From positions 45,725 to 109,724 of the forward strand of contig CAZEAC010000002.1 of the NCBI GenBank assembly GCA_964510065.1: DNA of 64,000 nucleotides, written 5' to 3'. The DNA is from CAZEAC01 sp964510065. GTDB taxonomy: Bacteria > Bdellovibrionota_C > UBA2361 > CAIXSY01. The notes under the pieces were generated by a model. The model worked only from the letters and a program-made list of their open reading frames with translations. It had not been told where the DNA came from and did no database searches. The translations under genes and the position numbers were made by a program. Below, piece by piece: positions 53,652 to 63,205 of the stretch; positions within the stretch are counted from its first letter, which is position 1, and the number at the start of each line of letters is the position of its first letter.

Positions 53652-56600
53652 ATGGAGAATCTTACGTCCGACTTCGGCACCAACGCTCAGCGCCAACCGC
53701 TGAACGAACGAGTTTTTCAGCTTTTTACATTCTACGAACACTACCTGTACCAGTTTTATTCGACTCGCCCCGAGCTGCTTCAAGCAACATTTGACGAGCA
53801 GATGCAGGCGCTCTACCAAGATGGCTTCGGTGTATTTCATGTCTACGCACCGTATCTTAACAGCGCAGGCATAAACGCCGCATGGGCAATTGCCAACTGT
53901 GAGCCGGCACAGAAACGTTGGGCCATCGAACACGGCGTGCCCTTTCGTCAAGAGCACTGGAAAGAAGACATCGCTCGTGCACAAATTGGCTATTTCCAAC
54001 CAACGACACTTTATACGCTCGACTCGATCTATTTCGATTCGCGATTTACGCGAACATTAGCTCCCCGACCGGAGCTTATTGTCGGCTGGCGCGGAGCCGA
54101 AATACCTTCGCATACTGACTGGAGCGATTTCGATCTTATAGTCTCGCACCTAACTTCCTGCCGCTCTATGGCCAAGGCACATGGCGCGAAGAACACTGAG
54201 TTCTTTCATCCGGCAGTCCCCTCGCATATAAAAGAATTAGTCGCGCATATTAAGCCACAATATGATGTGGTTTTTTCTGGGCAGTGGACCAACCAACATA
54301 GCGGCAGAAACCGGCTAATTACTCAAGTAGCCGAGGCCGCCGCACGTGGAGAATTCTCGCTTGGTCTTTTTTTAAGTTCAGGAAACGATCTTCTCCCGCC
54401 GGTCGTCTCGCGATTTAACCAAGGACCGCGCTGGGGTCGGCAGATGTATGAGACTCTTCGAAGCGGAAAGATCTCGCTCAACGCCGAAATTGACATGGCC
54501 AAAGGTGACGCGGGAAACTTGCGGCTTTTTGAGACAACCGCAGTCGGCTCATTTCTTCTTACCGAGCATCAAACTAATATCGAGTACTATCTTACTCCGG
54601 GCATACACATCGACACCTACCAATCTGCCGAGGAGCTCGTAGAGAAGATTCGCTACTATCTCCTTAATGATGCCAAACGCTTGCAAATGGCCGAGGCCGC
54701 ACAACGCCATATCCATGCAAAGTTCGGAATGGATATGGCTGCTCTTGAGCTAATCGCACTTATTTCAAAACATCGAGGCACTGAAACTATGCTTAATACT
54801 ACATCGGGTCTTGGCCCGGTTAACTATGCAATTAATTCCGCGCTCAATTTCCTCGAGAACTCGGATGCCGATGCGGCACTTCGAATACTTGACGAAGCAA
54901 AGGCGCTCGATCCAAAAGTTCGTGATTTCTACCATGTGCGCGGAATGTGCCTGGTTGAGCTCTCGCGCCTGGAGGAAGCAGCTGCCTCTATAGAAAGCGA
55001 ACTACAGTTATTTCCCGACAACTCTCCTGCGGCCACACTGCTTGGGCAAATTAAAGATGAGCTAAAAGCAGTCGCACCAAAGCCTTCAACGACGCAATCA
55101 ATTCCGGCGATGGCGGATCTCGAGCGAATGGCCAACGAAGCAGTGACACTTCTTCGCTCCGGTGATGGAGTCGCTGCGATGCGCAAAGCAGACGCACTTG
55201 CGGCGATTGCTCCTAAGGTAAGCGGCGTGCATTATCTTCGTGTACTATGTCTCAATGGTGTGGGCCGACACGAAGAAGCTCTCGAAGCAGCGAAGCAAGA
55301 GCTGGCAATTAACCCCACTCACCCCGGCGCACGCGCCGAGTTTGACTCACTTTCAAAAGCACTTGGCAAACGTCAACCTCCGAAGCTGAATCCGGAGCAA
55401 CGCTCCTATCACTCCGCACTCGATGCCAAAACAATGGCCTCGATTCAAAACGCCACGCACAACTACAGTTACCGCGGCGTCCCAATGATCAAAAATCCCT
55501 TCGACTCGGCGATCTATCCACTGCTACTCTGGCAGGTAAAGCCGAAGACGATTATTGAAATCGGATCGAAATCTGGCGGAAGCGCTCTTTGGTTCGGTGA
55601 TATGCTCCAGAATTTCGGTATCGATGGACACGTCTATTCGCTTGATATTGTAAAAGTTTCTACAGTCAGCCATCCGCGTGTTACCTTTATGGAAGCAAAT
55701 GGTCGTGAGCTCGAAAAGACTCTTGAGAAAAGCTGGCTTGAGGCCTTACCCCGCCCACTTTTAGTAATTGAGGATGCCGATCACAGTTATGAAACAAGCA
55801 GCGCGGTGCTTCGCTTTTTTGCAGCGCATCTGCGGCCTGATGAATATATTGTAATTGAAGACGGAATTATCTCGGATCTCAGCAACGATGCACACGCAAA
55901 CAGTGGCCCACACCGCGCGATCAAAGAATTTATCGGCAGGCATCCTGGCGAATACGATATCGACGCTGAGTATGCAGATTACTTTGGATACAATTTTACC
56001 TGGTGTACAAATGGCTTTCTTCGAAAGAAACGCTACGCGCTGAATCCACAGATTGCGAAGTCCACTGTTCGCGAGTTTCTCGAGGACGATCCTGCGCCAC
56101 TGGGTGCCGAAAGCCAAATGTCCGTAAACGAACGCTTTCAGCTCTATTATGCGCTTCGAGCCTGCCTTCCGAAGAATCATCGCACTCTTCGTTTCTTGGA
56201 GATTGGAAGTTATGCGGGCGCAAGCTTGAGACTGCAGTTTCAAGCCGCCAAACGCGATGGTCGGCCATTCTCCGGGATCGCCATAGAACCAGGAGGCCAG
56301 CCACAATTTTATCTCACGTTGCAGGAGCTTAACTCACCAGCACCATGCATTACCCATCTGAAAGCTCTTTCGCACGACGCGTTGTCGCAGGCCCGCGCGC
56401 TGTGCCAACAAGACGGAGTTTTCCCCGAGCTGATTGTGATCGACGGCGACCACAGCTATGAAGGAGTACGTCAAGACATCCTCGATTACTACGACCTCCT
56501 CGCGCCAGGTGGTATCATGGTGTTCCATGACTTTCTGCCCGAACTCAACGATCAGAATAGGGAAGCAATTCATTTTCATCATGCCGGGACCGAACCGGGC

Positions 56601-56759
56601 ATTCGACGCGCATGTCAGGAACTCATGGAGAAACAATTTGGGCTCTCGCCACTTGAGCTTCCGCTGCTCTATCCACAAGACCCCACGCAGACACAACCGC
56701 ACCTCCCAATCATTCCAGGCGTGTTTTCAACAATTCGCGCCTATAAAAAACAGCAATGA
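53652..56759 (+). CDS. Glycosyltransferase - TPR - CmcI-like - methyltransferase fusion protein
   Basis: About 1035 residues with four parts. (1) Residues 1-375: a CgeB/YkvP-like GT-B glycosyltransferase (YDVVFSGQWTNQHSGRNRL; SGKISLNAEIDMAKGDAGNLRLFE; TTAVGSFLLTEHQTN). (2) 395-580: TPR-like helices. (3) 586-810: cephalosporin hydroxylase/CmcI-like methyltransferase (TIIEIGSKSGGSALWFGDML; VIEDADHSYETSS; IVIEDGIISD). (4) 830-1035: a second class I methyltransferase (LRFLEIGSYAGASLRLQF; LIVIDGDHSYEGVRQDI; PGGIMVFHDF). The frame opens at TTG 53604; ATG 53652 preferred. Its stop overlaps the next gene by 4 nt. It probably adds and methylates sugars on a surface glycan. Confidence 0.88.
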   Translation: MENLTSDFGTNAQRQPLNERVFQLFTFYEHYLYQFYSTRPELLQATFDEQMQALYQDGFGVFHVYAPYLNSAGINAAWAIANCEPAQKRWAIEHGVPFRQEHWKEDIARAQIGYFQPTTLYTLDSIYFDSRFTRTLAPRPELIVGWRGAEIPSHTDWSDFDLIVSHLTSCRSMAKAHGAKNTEFFHPAVPSHIKELVAHIKPQYDVVFSGQWTNQHSGRNRLITQVAEAAARGEFSLGLFLSSGNDLLPPVVSRFNQGPRWGRQMYETLRSGKISLNAEIDMAKGDAGNLRLFETTAVGSFLLTEHQTNIEYYLTPGIHIDTYQSAEELVEKIRYYLLNDAKRLQMAEAAQRHIHAKFGMDMAALELIALISKHRGTETMLNTTSGLGPVNYAINSALNFLENSDADAALRILDEAKALDPKVRDFYHVRGMCLVELSRLEEAAASIESELQLFPDNSPAATLLGQIKDELKAVAPKPSTTQSIPAMADLERMANEAVTLLRSGDGVAAMRKADALAAIAPKVSGVHYLRVLCLNGVGRHEEALEAAKQELAINPTHPGARAEFDSLSKALGKRQPPKLNPEQRSYHSALDAKTMASIQNATHNYSYRGVPMIKNPFDSAIYPLLLWQVKPKTIIEIGSKSGGSALWFGDMLQNFGIDGHVYSLDIVKVSTVSHPRVTFMEANGRELEKTLEKSWLEALPRPLLVIEDADHSYETSSAVLRFFAAHLRPDEYIVIEDGIISDLSNDAHANSGPHRAIKEFIGRHPGEYDIDAEYADYFGYNFTWCTNGFLRKKRYALNPQIAKSTVREFLEDDPAPLGAESQMSVNERFQLYYALRACLPKNHRTLRFLEIGSYAGASLRLQFQAAKRDGRPFSGIAIEPGGQPQFYLTLQELNSPAPCITHLKALSHDALSQARALCQQDGVFPELIVIDGDHSYEGVRQDILDYYDLLAPGGIMVFHDFLPELNDQNREAIHFHHAGTEPGIRRACQELMEKQFGLSPLELPLLYPQDPTQTQPHLPIIPGVFSTIRAYKKQQ

Positions 56760-58351
56760 GCGACGCACGCACGCGAATTCTCCACCTTACACAAGCTCTA
56801 AGTCTTGGTGGAGCCAATCGCGCGATCTTTGCGGCAGCCAAGTATTCGGCGGCGCTCGGAGCATTTACGCATCAAGTCGCGACACTTATTCCAGGCGTCC
56901 CGCCGGAAGTGCGCGCGCTCGCCCAGGAATCCGGAGTTTCGATACTCGAAGACAGTTCACCTTCTGGAATTCACAAAGCGATTGCCGAGTGTGACATTTT
57001 ACAGATCTCCTGGTGGAACACACCGCACATGGCGGCATTCCTCCATCAGGGACTTGCGCCAAGCCGCGTTCTAAGCTGGCTTCACGTGGGCGGCGATGCA
57101 GCGCCACAAGTTGTGACCGACTCAATTCTTCGCTTTTCGGACTTTGCTGCGGCTACCAGCCCGCGCTGTTACGAGTGCGAAGCGATCTCCAAACTCGATT
57201 CGGTAACACGAAACACAAAGACCGGGGTTATATATGGTGCCACAGATTTTGCCCGGCTAAACGGCTTCCAGGCACAGCCTCACCCAGGATTCAATATCGG
57301 TTACATTGGAACTCTAGATTTTGGAAAGCTGCATCGTTCCTTCATCCCAATGTCCGCAGGCGTCAAGATTCCCGGAGCGAGCTTTATTGTGTGTGGTCAT
57401 GGAATGATAAGAGAGCTCGCCGAAGAGGCCACGGCCATCGGGGCCAAAGATAAGTTTCTCTTCACAGGCTATGTCCAGGATATCCGCTCAATTCTACAGA
57501 TAATCGATGTATATGGGCTCCCGCTATGCGAGGAAACATACGCATCGAGCGAGCTTAATTTGCAGGAAGCGATGTATGCTGGAATCCCTTGCGTCGCGTT
57601 TCCACATGGCGGCCTCAAACGTTTAATTATTCACAATCAGACCGGGCTTCTTGTCAACACCGAGCGTGAATATCAGCAAGCTCTCGAACATCTTTATCAC
57701 TCACCAGAAGAGCGCATGCGTCTTGGTGCAAATGCCAAGCGCTATGCGCAGGAAGTTTTCGGTGCTGAAAACGCCGCCCGAGAATTCAACAAGACGTACG
57801 CGAACCTCTTAGAGGCTCCCAAAAGAGTCCACATTTGGGAGGACCCCTATGAGCATCGCCTTATTGAACGCAGCGCCGGACTAAACCTGCCGCTTCATTC
57901 TATTCGAGGCAGCCTCTTGTTCGTGAGCAGTCTCGGTTCTCACGCTCCACTTTTCGAAAGAAGCCTTCACTCTCAAGACCTTCAAACCTTGCTGAACGGT
58001 GACAAACAAATCCGCGAATGCACAACGGTAATGCGTGACAGTGGCATTCGCAGCTATCAGGGATTTTTTCCTTCGGACCCTTACCTCAATTTCTGGGCTG
58101 GTGTGGCAACGATGAATGAACGGCCTGACCTCGCGATTTCAGATTTCGAGGCGGCGCTACGCTCGGGATTCACACATCCACGCCTTTGGGGCTACATCGC
58201 GGTAACGGCGAAACGGCTTGGGCTTGTTGAGCTACACTCGAATGCTTCACAGACACTCCTTAGGCTCCTTCCCGCCGATGCGGGCGAACTTGCGAAGCCA
58301 TATTTCGATATGATCGAATCTGGAGCGGATTTAAAACTGCCTCGTGGCTAG
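56756..58351 (+). CDS. Glycosyltransferase family 4 protein with helical C-terminal domain
   Basis: A 531-residue protein. The N-domain opens RILHLTQALSLGGANRAIFA; the C-domain carries FLFTGYVQDIRSILQIIDVYGLP and the donor-site stretch SELNLQEAMYAGIPCVAF near residue 265, typical of GT4. The last 150 residues are not part of the GT fold and contain a TPR-like unit (PDLAISDFEAALRSGFTHPRLWGYIA). ATG overlaps the stop of the fusion glycosyltransferase, so the two are translationally coupled and probably act on the same glycan. Confidence 0.9.
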   Translation: MSDARTRILHLTQALSLGGANRAIFAAAKYSAALGAFTHQVATLIPGVPPEVRALAQESGVSILEDSSPSGIHKAIAECDILQISWWNTPHMAAFLHQGLAPSRVLSWLHVGGDAAPQVVTDSILRFSDFAAATSPRCYECEAISKLDSVTRNTKTGVIYGATDFARLNGFQAQPHPGFNIGYIGTLDFGKLHRSFIPMSAGVKIPGASFIVCGHGMIRELAEEATAIGAKDKFLFTGYVQDIRSILQIIDVYGLPLCEETYASSELNLQEAMYAGIPCVAFPHGGLKRLIIHNQTGLLVNTEREYQQALEHLYHSPEERMRLGANAKRYAQEVFGAENAAREFNKTYANLLEAPKRVHIWEDPYEHRLIERSAGLNLPLHSIRGSLLFVSSLGSHAPLFERSLHSQDLQTLLNGDKQIRECTTVMRDSGIRSYQGFFPSDPYLNFWAGVATMNERPDLAISDFEAALRSGFTHPRLWGYIAVTAKRLGLVELHSNASQTLLRLLPADAGELAKPYFDMIESGADLKLPRG

Positions 58352-58381
58352 GTTGGGCGCATCCATGGTAGGCTTTGAAAA

Positions 58382-59440
58382 GTGAGGTTGCCGACACTTA
58401 TTATTTTGATTTTTACCCTCTGCAGCACGGCAGCGGCGCAGACTTTTACTGAAGCCGAACCAGAGTCGAGCGAAACTGCACCTACCAACTCCACACCGAC
58501 CACCCCTGCACCACCATTCGAAGATCAAAACGATTCCGAGTTTGCGCGAGTTACGCCAGCACCGACTAAAACCATGGCGACTCCATCCTCGGATCCTTCA
58601 TCCGCTGACGCTTCGCCTAGCACCACTGAAAGCACAAAGACCAGCCCCGCCAAGAAATTTGGCAAACAGGATCTTGCCGAATTTCAGATGATGCTCGCCG
58701 AAAGCAACTTCACGATGGAGAAGACGATCAACAATCGTTCCGAGCTTGTCACCGCCTATGAGAAACTTCTGGGTCCGCGCTGCATGCCTGATATATTTAA
58801 GACGTTGCGTGACAATCCACAAAATCGCAGCGACCAGTGTAACGAGCTATTGAACAAGCTCCTTGCAATTGATCCATCCAATCCTGCCGGTATCTGCGCT
58901 CAAGAAGGCATAGATTCGCGAAACTGCCGCGGTCGCTATTCCGCGCTCTTGATAAAATCAGGGAGCGTAGTAAGCCCATTCTCATTGCGCAAAGCTGATG
59001 AAGCCGAAAGAAAGGCTCTGGAATCGCAGATTGGAACTCGCGTATATCAGCTGCAAGAGATAATTGACCGCACGCCTCCTGATCAGCAGGAGAAAATTAA
59101 GACCTTACGTCTTAAGCAGCTTTCAATTGCTTGCAGCAATTGGAAAACGCGGCTCATCGAACTCGAGACATCTCACAGCACGTCATCGTTCGGGCCGTCG
59201 CCAACTCCGACGGTTCTTACTGAATTTAACCGCGAACGTATTATCACCGAAGTTTGCGAGGGCAAACTCGCAAGCTATGAGTCATATTATCCCAATCTTC
59301 CGGCAATTGCCTGTCATCGCTATGGCTCATTCACTCCACAATGCATAGATGCGTTGCGAAAGGAGCGTCGTGCGGAAGAACAGAAGAGCTCGGTCCCCGG
59401 TGCATCCAGCTCACCGAGTGACATCGTCGGGAGATTCTAG
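58382..59440 (+). CDS. Secreted hypothetical protein
   Basis: A 352-residue protein with GTG start and a clear signal peptide (RLPTLIILIFTLCSTAAAQ, cleavage near residue 20). Residues 20-90 are a Ser/Thr/Pro-rich linker. The mature domain (90-320) is helical with about ten cysteines (GPRCMPDIF, RSDQCNELL, AGICAQEG, SRNCRGRY, QLSIACSNW, VCEGKL, IACHRYG, PQCIDAL), suggesting several disulfides in the periplasm or outside. I do not recognise the family. It lies 30 nt after the glycosyltransferase. Confidence 0.78.
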   Translation: MRLPTLIILIFTLCSTAAAQTFTEAEPESSETAPTNSTPTTPAPPFEDQNDSEFARVTPAPTKTMATPSSDPSSADASPSTTESTKTSPAKKFGKQDLAEFQMMLAESNFTMEKTINNRSELVTAYEKLLGPRCMPDIFKTLRDNPQNRSDQCNELLNKLLAIDPSNPAGICAQEGIDSRNCRGRYSALLIKSGSVVSPFSLRKADEAERKALESQIGTRVYQLQEIIDRTPPDQQEKIKTLRLKQLSIACSNWKTRLIELETSHSTSSFGPSPTPTVLTEFNRERIITEVCEGKLASYESYYPNLPAIACHRYGSFTPQCIDALRKERRAEEQKSSVPGASSSPSDIVGRF

Positions 59441-59584
59441 GAGCCTGCGCCACGAATCCATGACACAGGCTGTTCGCCCGGACTGCGCAAAGCTTTGCGC
59501 TGGCGATCGGTCAGCGTTACGTATATCATTGTAGCACTCAATTGCTTGGTGTGCTCGAGCAATTACATTTCTAAATGGTTAAGA

Positions 59585-61987
59585 ATGGAGAATTTAAAAT
59601 CAGTAAAAGATCTTACCGTAATTTTCGGCGGCCCCTCGGGAGAGCGCGGAATTTCCCTCAATTCGGCCCGATCGGTAGTAGATCACCTTGCGTCACTTCC
59701 TCTGACTGTGTCGCTTATTTATATTGACAGCAATAAAGTTCCACATCAGGTTAAGCGCGACCAACTATATTCAAATACGCCACTCGATTTTGATTTCAAG
59801 CTCTCTGAGGTGGCATCTACAATGTCACGGCAAGATTTCGAGAGTGGGCTAAAGCGCGCAGGGCTCGTGTTACCTGTCATTCATGGTACCTACGGTGAAG
59901 ATGGTGAACTGCAAGCGGAGCTGGAAAGATGTGACGCCCGATATGCCGGTTCGTCGGCAGCAGCCTGTCGTCAGGCATTTAATAAACATCTCGCAAAAAA
60001 GGTCCTCTCTGAAAATGGCTATGCAGTTCCCGCGTGGATTCACATTGTAGCAGATTCGCCCGACAATGAGGACACTCTCAAGACTTTCTTCAGCGCGGAC
60101 AGCCTTCGTCGAGTAATTGTAAAGCCAGCTGCTTCGGGATCTAGCATCGGAGTATTTACTGCAACAACCCCGTCCGAAGCGATCGACCGTATAGCTCAGA
60201 TACATGCTCTCACCGGCTCGCGAGATATTATCATTGAGGCATTTCTTAGCGGCATTGAGTTCACCTTAGTAATTATACAGAATCAGAAGGGCGAGCCGGT
60301 GTCGCTCATTCCCATTGAAATCGAAACCGACCAGAGTGACGGCGCAATTTTCGACTACCGCAAGAAATATCTTCCCACGCACCAGGCACGCTACCATTGT
60401 CCGCCTCGCTTCCCAATGGCCTTGGTCGAAGTGATTCGTAGCGAAGGGGAGAAGCTGTTCACCCTTCTTGGTATGCGCGATTTCGCGCGTTTCGATGGCT
60501 GGGTGCTTGCTGATGGCTCCATTCTTTTTACCGACTTTAATCCTATTAGTGGCATGGAGCAGAACAGCTTCTTTTTCATTCAAGCCTCTCAAATCGGGAT
60601 GAGCCACTCAGATTTTCTGACTTGTATTCTTTCAAACGCTGCGCGGCGTTACGGTCTATTATTCCCGCTTCCCGAGCCGGCAAAACTGGCACAACCGAAG
60701 ACCCCGATTCCAGTAATTTGTGGCGGGACTACGGCGGAACGTCAGGTATCAGTAATGAGTGGCACGAACTCGTGGCTGAAACTTCGTCAGTCAGATAAGT
60801 ATGCATCGGAGTTATATCTTCTCGAAGACGAGTCCTCGGTGTGGGCGGTGCCCTACACCTGCGCTCTCCACCACACTGCCGAGGATATCGCCACTGCAGT
60901 TCGCGAGTACTCACGAAGCTCCGAACAGTTTAGTGAGATGCGAAAAGGCATAAAAGCGCGGCTTGGCGCGCCATCAGTGCTGTATAGTGCTGACAGCGGA
61001 GTGCCGATGAAAATGACACTTGATGAATTTATCAAGAACAAGAAATTTGTCTTTATCGGGCTGCATGGTGGGCTCGGCGAGGATGGGACACTTCAGGCCC
61101 GACTTTCCGAGAATGGAACGAGACATAATGGGCCAGACGCAAAATCTTCGCGACTTTGTATGAATAAGTACGAAACCAATCGCTTCGTAGAGAACCTAAA
61201 AGACCCAAAGCTAAGTGTCGCTTCGCAAAAATTGTGCTCTACCAAAGAGCTCTTTTCAATGGCCAGCGCTCAATTTTCTGCCTTGTGGGGCGATCTCAGA
61301 CTACAATTGAAGTCCGAAAGAATAATTTGCAAGCCGAATGCAGATGGTTGCTCGGCAGGGGTAACGCTGCTTCATAGCGCGAAGGATCTCGAAACTTTGG
61401 TGAGCTTTATCAAATCTGGCGCACAGCGCATTCCCGCCGGTTCCATTTCCGGCCAAGAGAGTGCAATTGAACTTCCACTCAACCGCCCGGAAGATCTTCT
61501 CTTCGAGACTTTTATTGTTACCGACGACCTACGAGTTGAGGCAAAATCTATTAAACACAAGAGAATCTCTGGCTATATTGAGGTCACTATCGGGCTCTTA
61601 GGGAAAAAGGGAGCGATGCACGCGCTCACACCGAGCGCCACGGTCAGCACTTCACACGTGCTCACGGTTGAAGAGAAGTTTCAGGGTGGCACCGGCGTTA
61701 ATCTCACTCCACCACCATCCCAGGTGATTAGCCCGCAGGCGCTCACTGCGGCAAAACAGAACTGCGAGCGGCTCGCAAATGCAATCGGCCTCTCCGGGTA
61801 CTCGCGAGTCGATACATTTGTGAATATCGATAACGGTGATCTTATAGTCATCGAAGTTAATACTCTCCCCGCGCTCACCCCTTCAACAGTGCTTTTTCAG
61901 CAAGGCCTCGCGGAAAAGCCAGCGCTTTACCCACTCCAGCTGATTGAGAAGATCGTTGATCTTGGACTCGATGTAACATCTGCCTGA
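59585..61987 (+). CDS. Tandem D-alanine-D-alanine ligase-like (ATP-grasp) protein
   Basis: An 800-residue protein with two complete Ddl-like halves. Half 1 (about 10-350): FGGPSGERGISLNS, IHGTYGEDGELQAEL, VKPAASGSSIGVF and TDFNPISGMEQNSF. Half 2 (about 375-795): CGGTTAERQVSVMSG, LHGGLGEDGTLQARL, CKPNADGCSAGVTL and IEVNTLPALTPST. Single Ddl proteins have 300-370 residues. Half 1 has DFNP where the metal ligands are normally E-x-N(T/P), a possible change in activity. The TTG-opened frame at 59495 adds 30 residues; ATG 59585 fits. It may make a peptide or depsipeptide of unusual composition. Confidence 0.9.
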   Translation: MENLKSVKDLTVIFGGPSGERGISLNSARSVVDHLASLPLTVSLIYIDSNKVPHQVKRDQLYSNTPLDFDFKLSEVASTMSRQDFESGLKRAGLVLPVIHGTYGEDGELQAELERCDARYAGSSAAACRQAFNKHLAKKVLSENGYAVPAWIHIVADSPDNEDTLKTFFSADSLRRVIVKPAASGSSIGVFTATTPSEAIDRIAQIHALTGSRDIIIEAFLSGIEFTLVIIQNQKGEPVSLIPIEIETDQSDGAIFDYRKKYLPTHQARYHCPPRFPMALVEVIRSEGEKLFTLLGMRDFARFDGWVLADGSILFTDFNPISGMEQNSFFFIQASQIGMSHSDFLTCILSNAARRYGLLFPLPEPAKLAQPKTPIPVICGGTTAERQVSVMSGTNSWLKLRQSDKYASELYLLEDESSVWAVPYTCALHHTAEDIATAVREYSRSSEQFSEMRKGIKARLGAPSVLYSADSGVPMKMTLDEFIKNKKFVFIGLHGGLGEDGTLQARLSENGTRHNGPDAKSSRLCMNKYETNRFVENLKDPKLSVASQKLCSTKELFSMASAQFSALWGDLRLQLKSERIICKPNADGCSAGVTLLHSAKDLETLVSFIKSGAQRIPAGSISGQESAIELPLNRPEDLLFETFIVTDDLRVEAKSIKHKRISGYIEVTIGLLGKKGAMHALTPSATVSTSHVLTVEEKFQGGTGVNLTPPPSQVISPQALTAAKQNCERLANAIGLSGYSRVDTFVNIDNGDLIVIEVNTLPALTPSTVLFQQGLAEKPALYPLQLIEKIVDLGLDVTSA

Positions 61988-62099
61988 TCCCGTTACCTCG
62001 ATAGATTCCCTTGCGGTCCAGGATGGTCGAGCAGGCGCGGAGTTCCGCGGCACTGCTTTGGAACTCAGCTCAATGGACTGAGAGTGCGCCCCTTAAATA

Positions 62100-62170
62100 A
62101 AATATAACGCGAAGGTGTAAAGGGCACGAAGAGGACGCCTTCGCGCCCTTTACACCTTCGCGTTATATTT
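62100..62170. repeat. Long perfect inverted repeat (hairpin)
   Basis: Arms 62100-62125 and 62145-62170 are perfect 26-bp reverse complements (core gcgaaggtgtaaagggc). The 19-nt loop contains a second 5-bp stem (cgaag at 62127-62131 with cttcg at 62139-62143) after a single mismatch. It sits between the Ddl-like gene and the pilin. There is no U-run, so I regard it as a dispersed palindromic repeat more than an intrinsic terminator, though it could stabilise or end the upstream transcript. The rest of the gap shows nothing else. Confidence 0.8.
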
Positions 62171-62261
62171 GACATGAAGTCCTGCAGGGACGTTGGCCTG
62201 AACGGTAGTGAAGCACGCTTGCAGGAAACTTTCCGATCATTTCCACGAACATATTGTCGTT

Positions 62262-62627
62262 ATGGAATTGAACATTGAAAAGGGTTTTACCCTACTCGAA
62301 CTCCTATTTGTGATTACCCTCGTCGGGATACTCGCATCAATTGCAATACCTCAGTACACCGAGTACCGCGCGCGGGCGTACAACCTACGGGCACAGGTGG
62401 ATCTTAGAAACGTCGCAATTGCAGAGGAGGTTTACTTTATGGAGTATGAACGCTACCTTGGTTGCCAAAACCAGTCCTGCGAGGCACTGCCTGGTATCGT
62501 CAGACTCTCTAAAGGAGTGCTGCTCACGATGCAAGCTACTGCGAGCGGCTTCACGGGAAACGCACAGCATCCGCAGGGTACCCGCAACTTTCAGTGGGAC
62601 TCAAGCCGCGGAGGTATGCTTGAGTAG
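62262..62627 (+). CDS. pilA: Type IV pilin (prepilin)
   Basis: A 121-residue prepilin. From the ATG at 62262 it begins MELNIEKG, then FTLLELLFVITLVGILASIA: prepilin peptidase cuts after the Gly and methylates the new Phe1; Glu5 is present. Two cysteines (LGCQNQSCEAL) could close a small loop. It is a short pilin, either a major pilin or a minor one. The frame is open from 62208, but the later start is far better. No other pil genes are in the window. Next gene starts 10 nt downstream. Confidence 0.92.
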   Translation: MELNIEKGFTLLELLFVITLVGILASIAIPQYTEYRARAYNLRAQVDLRNVAIAEEVYFMEYERYLGCQNQSCEALPGIVRLSKGVLLTMQATASGFTGNAQHPQGTRNFQWDSSRGGMLE

Positions 62628-62637
62628 GGAGCACAAA

Positions 62638-63108
62638 ATGAAGAAGGTAGGATCAAAAGCGCCACGTTTCCAACTTCCTGATAAAGACGAAAAGCTCCTC
62701 GATATTTCGAGAATCAGAGCCAGCGCGACCGTGATCTTTTTTTACCCCAAAGACAGCACACCAGGCTGCACTATCGAGGTACAAGAGTTTAATCGCGATA
62801 TAAAGAAATTTCACGCGCTTGGTGTCTCAGTGATCGGCATCTCGGGCGGCGACGCAAAGTCGAAAACCAAATTCTGCGCGCAGAATAAGATCACGTATCC
62901 CTTACTTTCCGACGGTGATTTTAAGGTCGCTACAAAATTCGGCGTTTACGGGAAAAAGTCTTTTATGGGTCGTACCTTCAACGGCATTAAGCGCACAACT
63001 TTTATTGTAAACAATAAAGGTAAGATTGTTCAGGTGTTTGAAAAGGTAAAGCCTCTCGGGCACTCTCAAGAGGTGCTAAAAAAGCTAAAAGCACTCCTTA
63101 GCAATTAA
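62638..63108 (+). CDS. bcp: Thiol peroxiredoxin, Bcp/PrxQ type
   Basis: A 156-residue peroxiredoxin. The ATG at 62638 has AGGGAG seven bases upstream; the frame is open further upstream to 62341, but that part overlaps the pilin and is not real. The peroxidatic cysteine is in FYPKDSTPGCTIEVQEF near residue 45. The resolving Cys of some PrxQ (five residues on) is absent; a Cys occurs later in TKFCAQNKITYPLL. It reduces hydroperoxides with thioredoxin or similar in the cytoplasm. Confidence 0.93.
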   Translation: MKKVGSKAPRFQLPDKDEKLLDISRIRASATVIFFYPKDSTPGCTIEVQEFNRDIKKFHALGVSVIGISGGDAKSKTKFCAQNKITYPLLSDGDFKVATKFGVYGKKSFMGRTFNGIKRTTFIVNNKGKIVQVFEKVKPLGHSQEVLKKLKALLSN

Positions 63109-63205
63109 ATTCAGAGCAAACAGGAACGACAGACGGCTCGCTACGGAGAGTAGTTCACGCAGACACTGCATGTCACGCAGACACTGCGCGGTTATCAAAT
63201 ACTAA

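Noticed and set aside
55761..56306. 181-codon minus-strand frame
   Set aside because: Antisense to the CmcI-like and methyltransferase domains, which are clearly coding.
62341..62637. Upstream extension of the peroxiredoxin frame
   Set aside because: It overlaps the pilin gene, and the ATG at 62638 with AGGGAG upstream matches the known start of the family.
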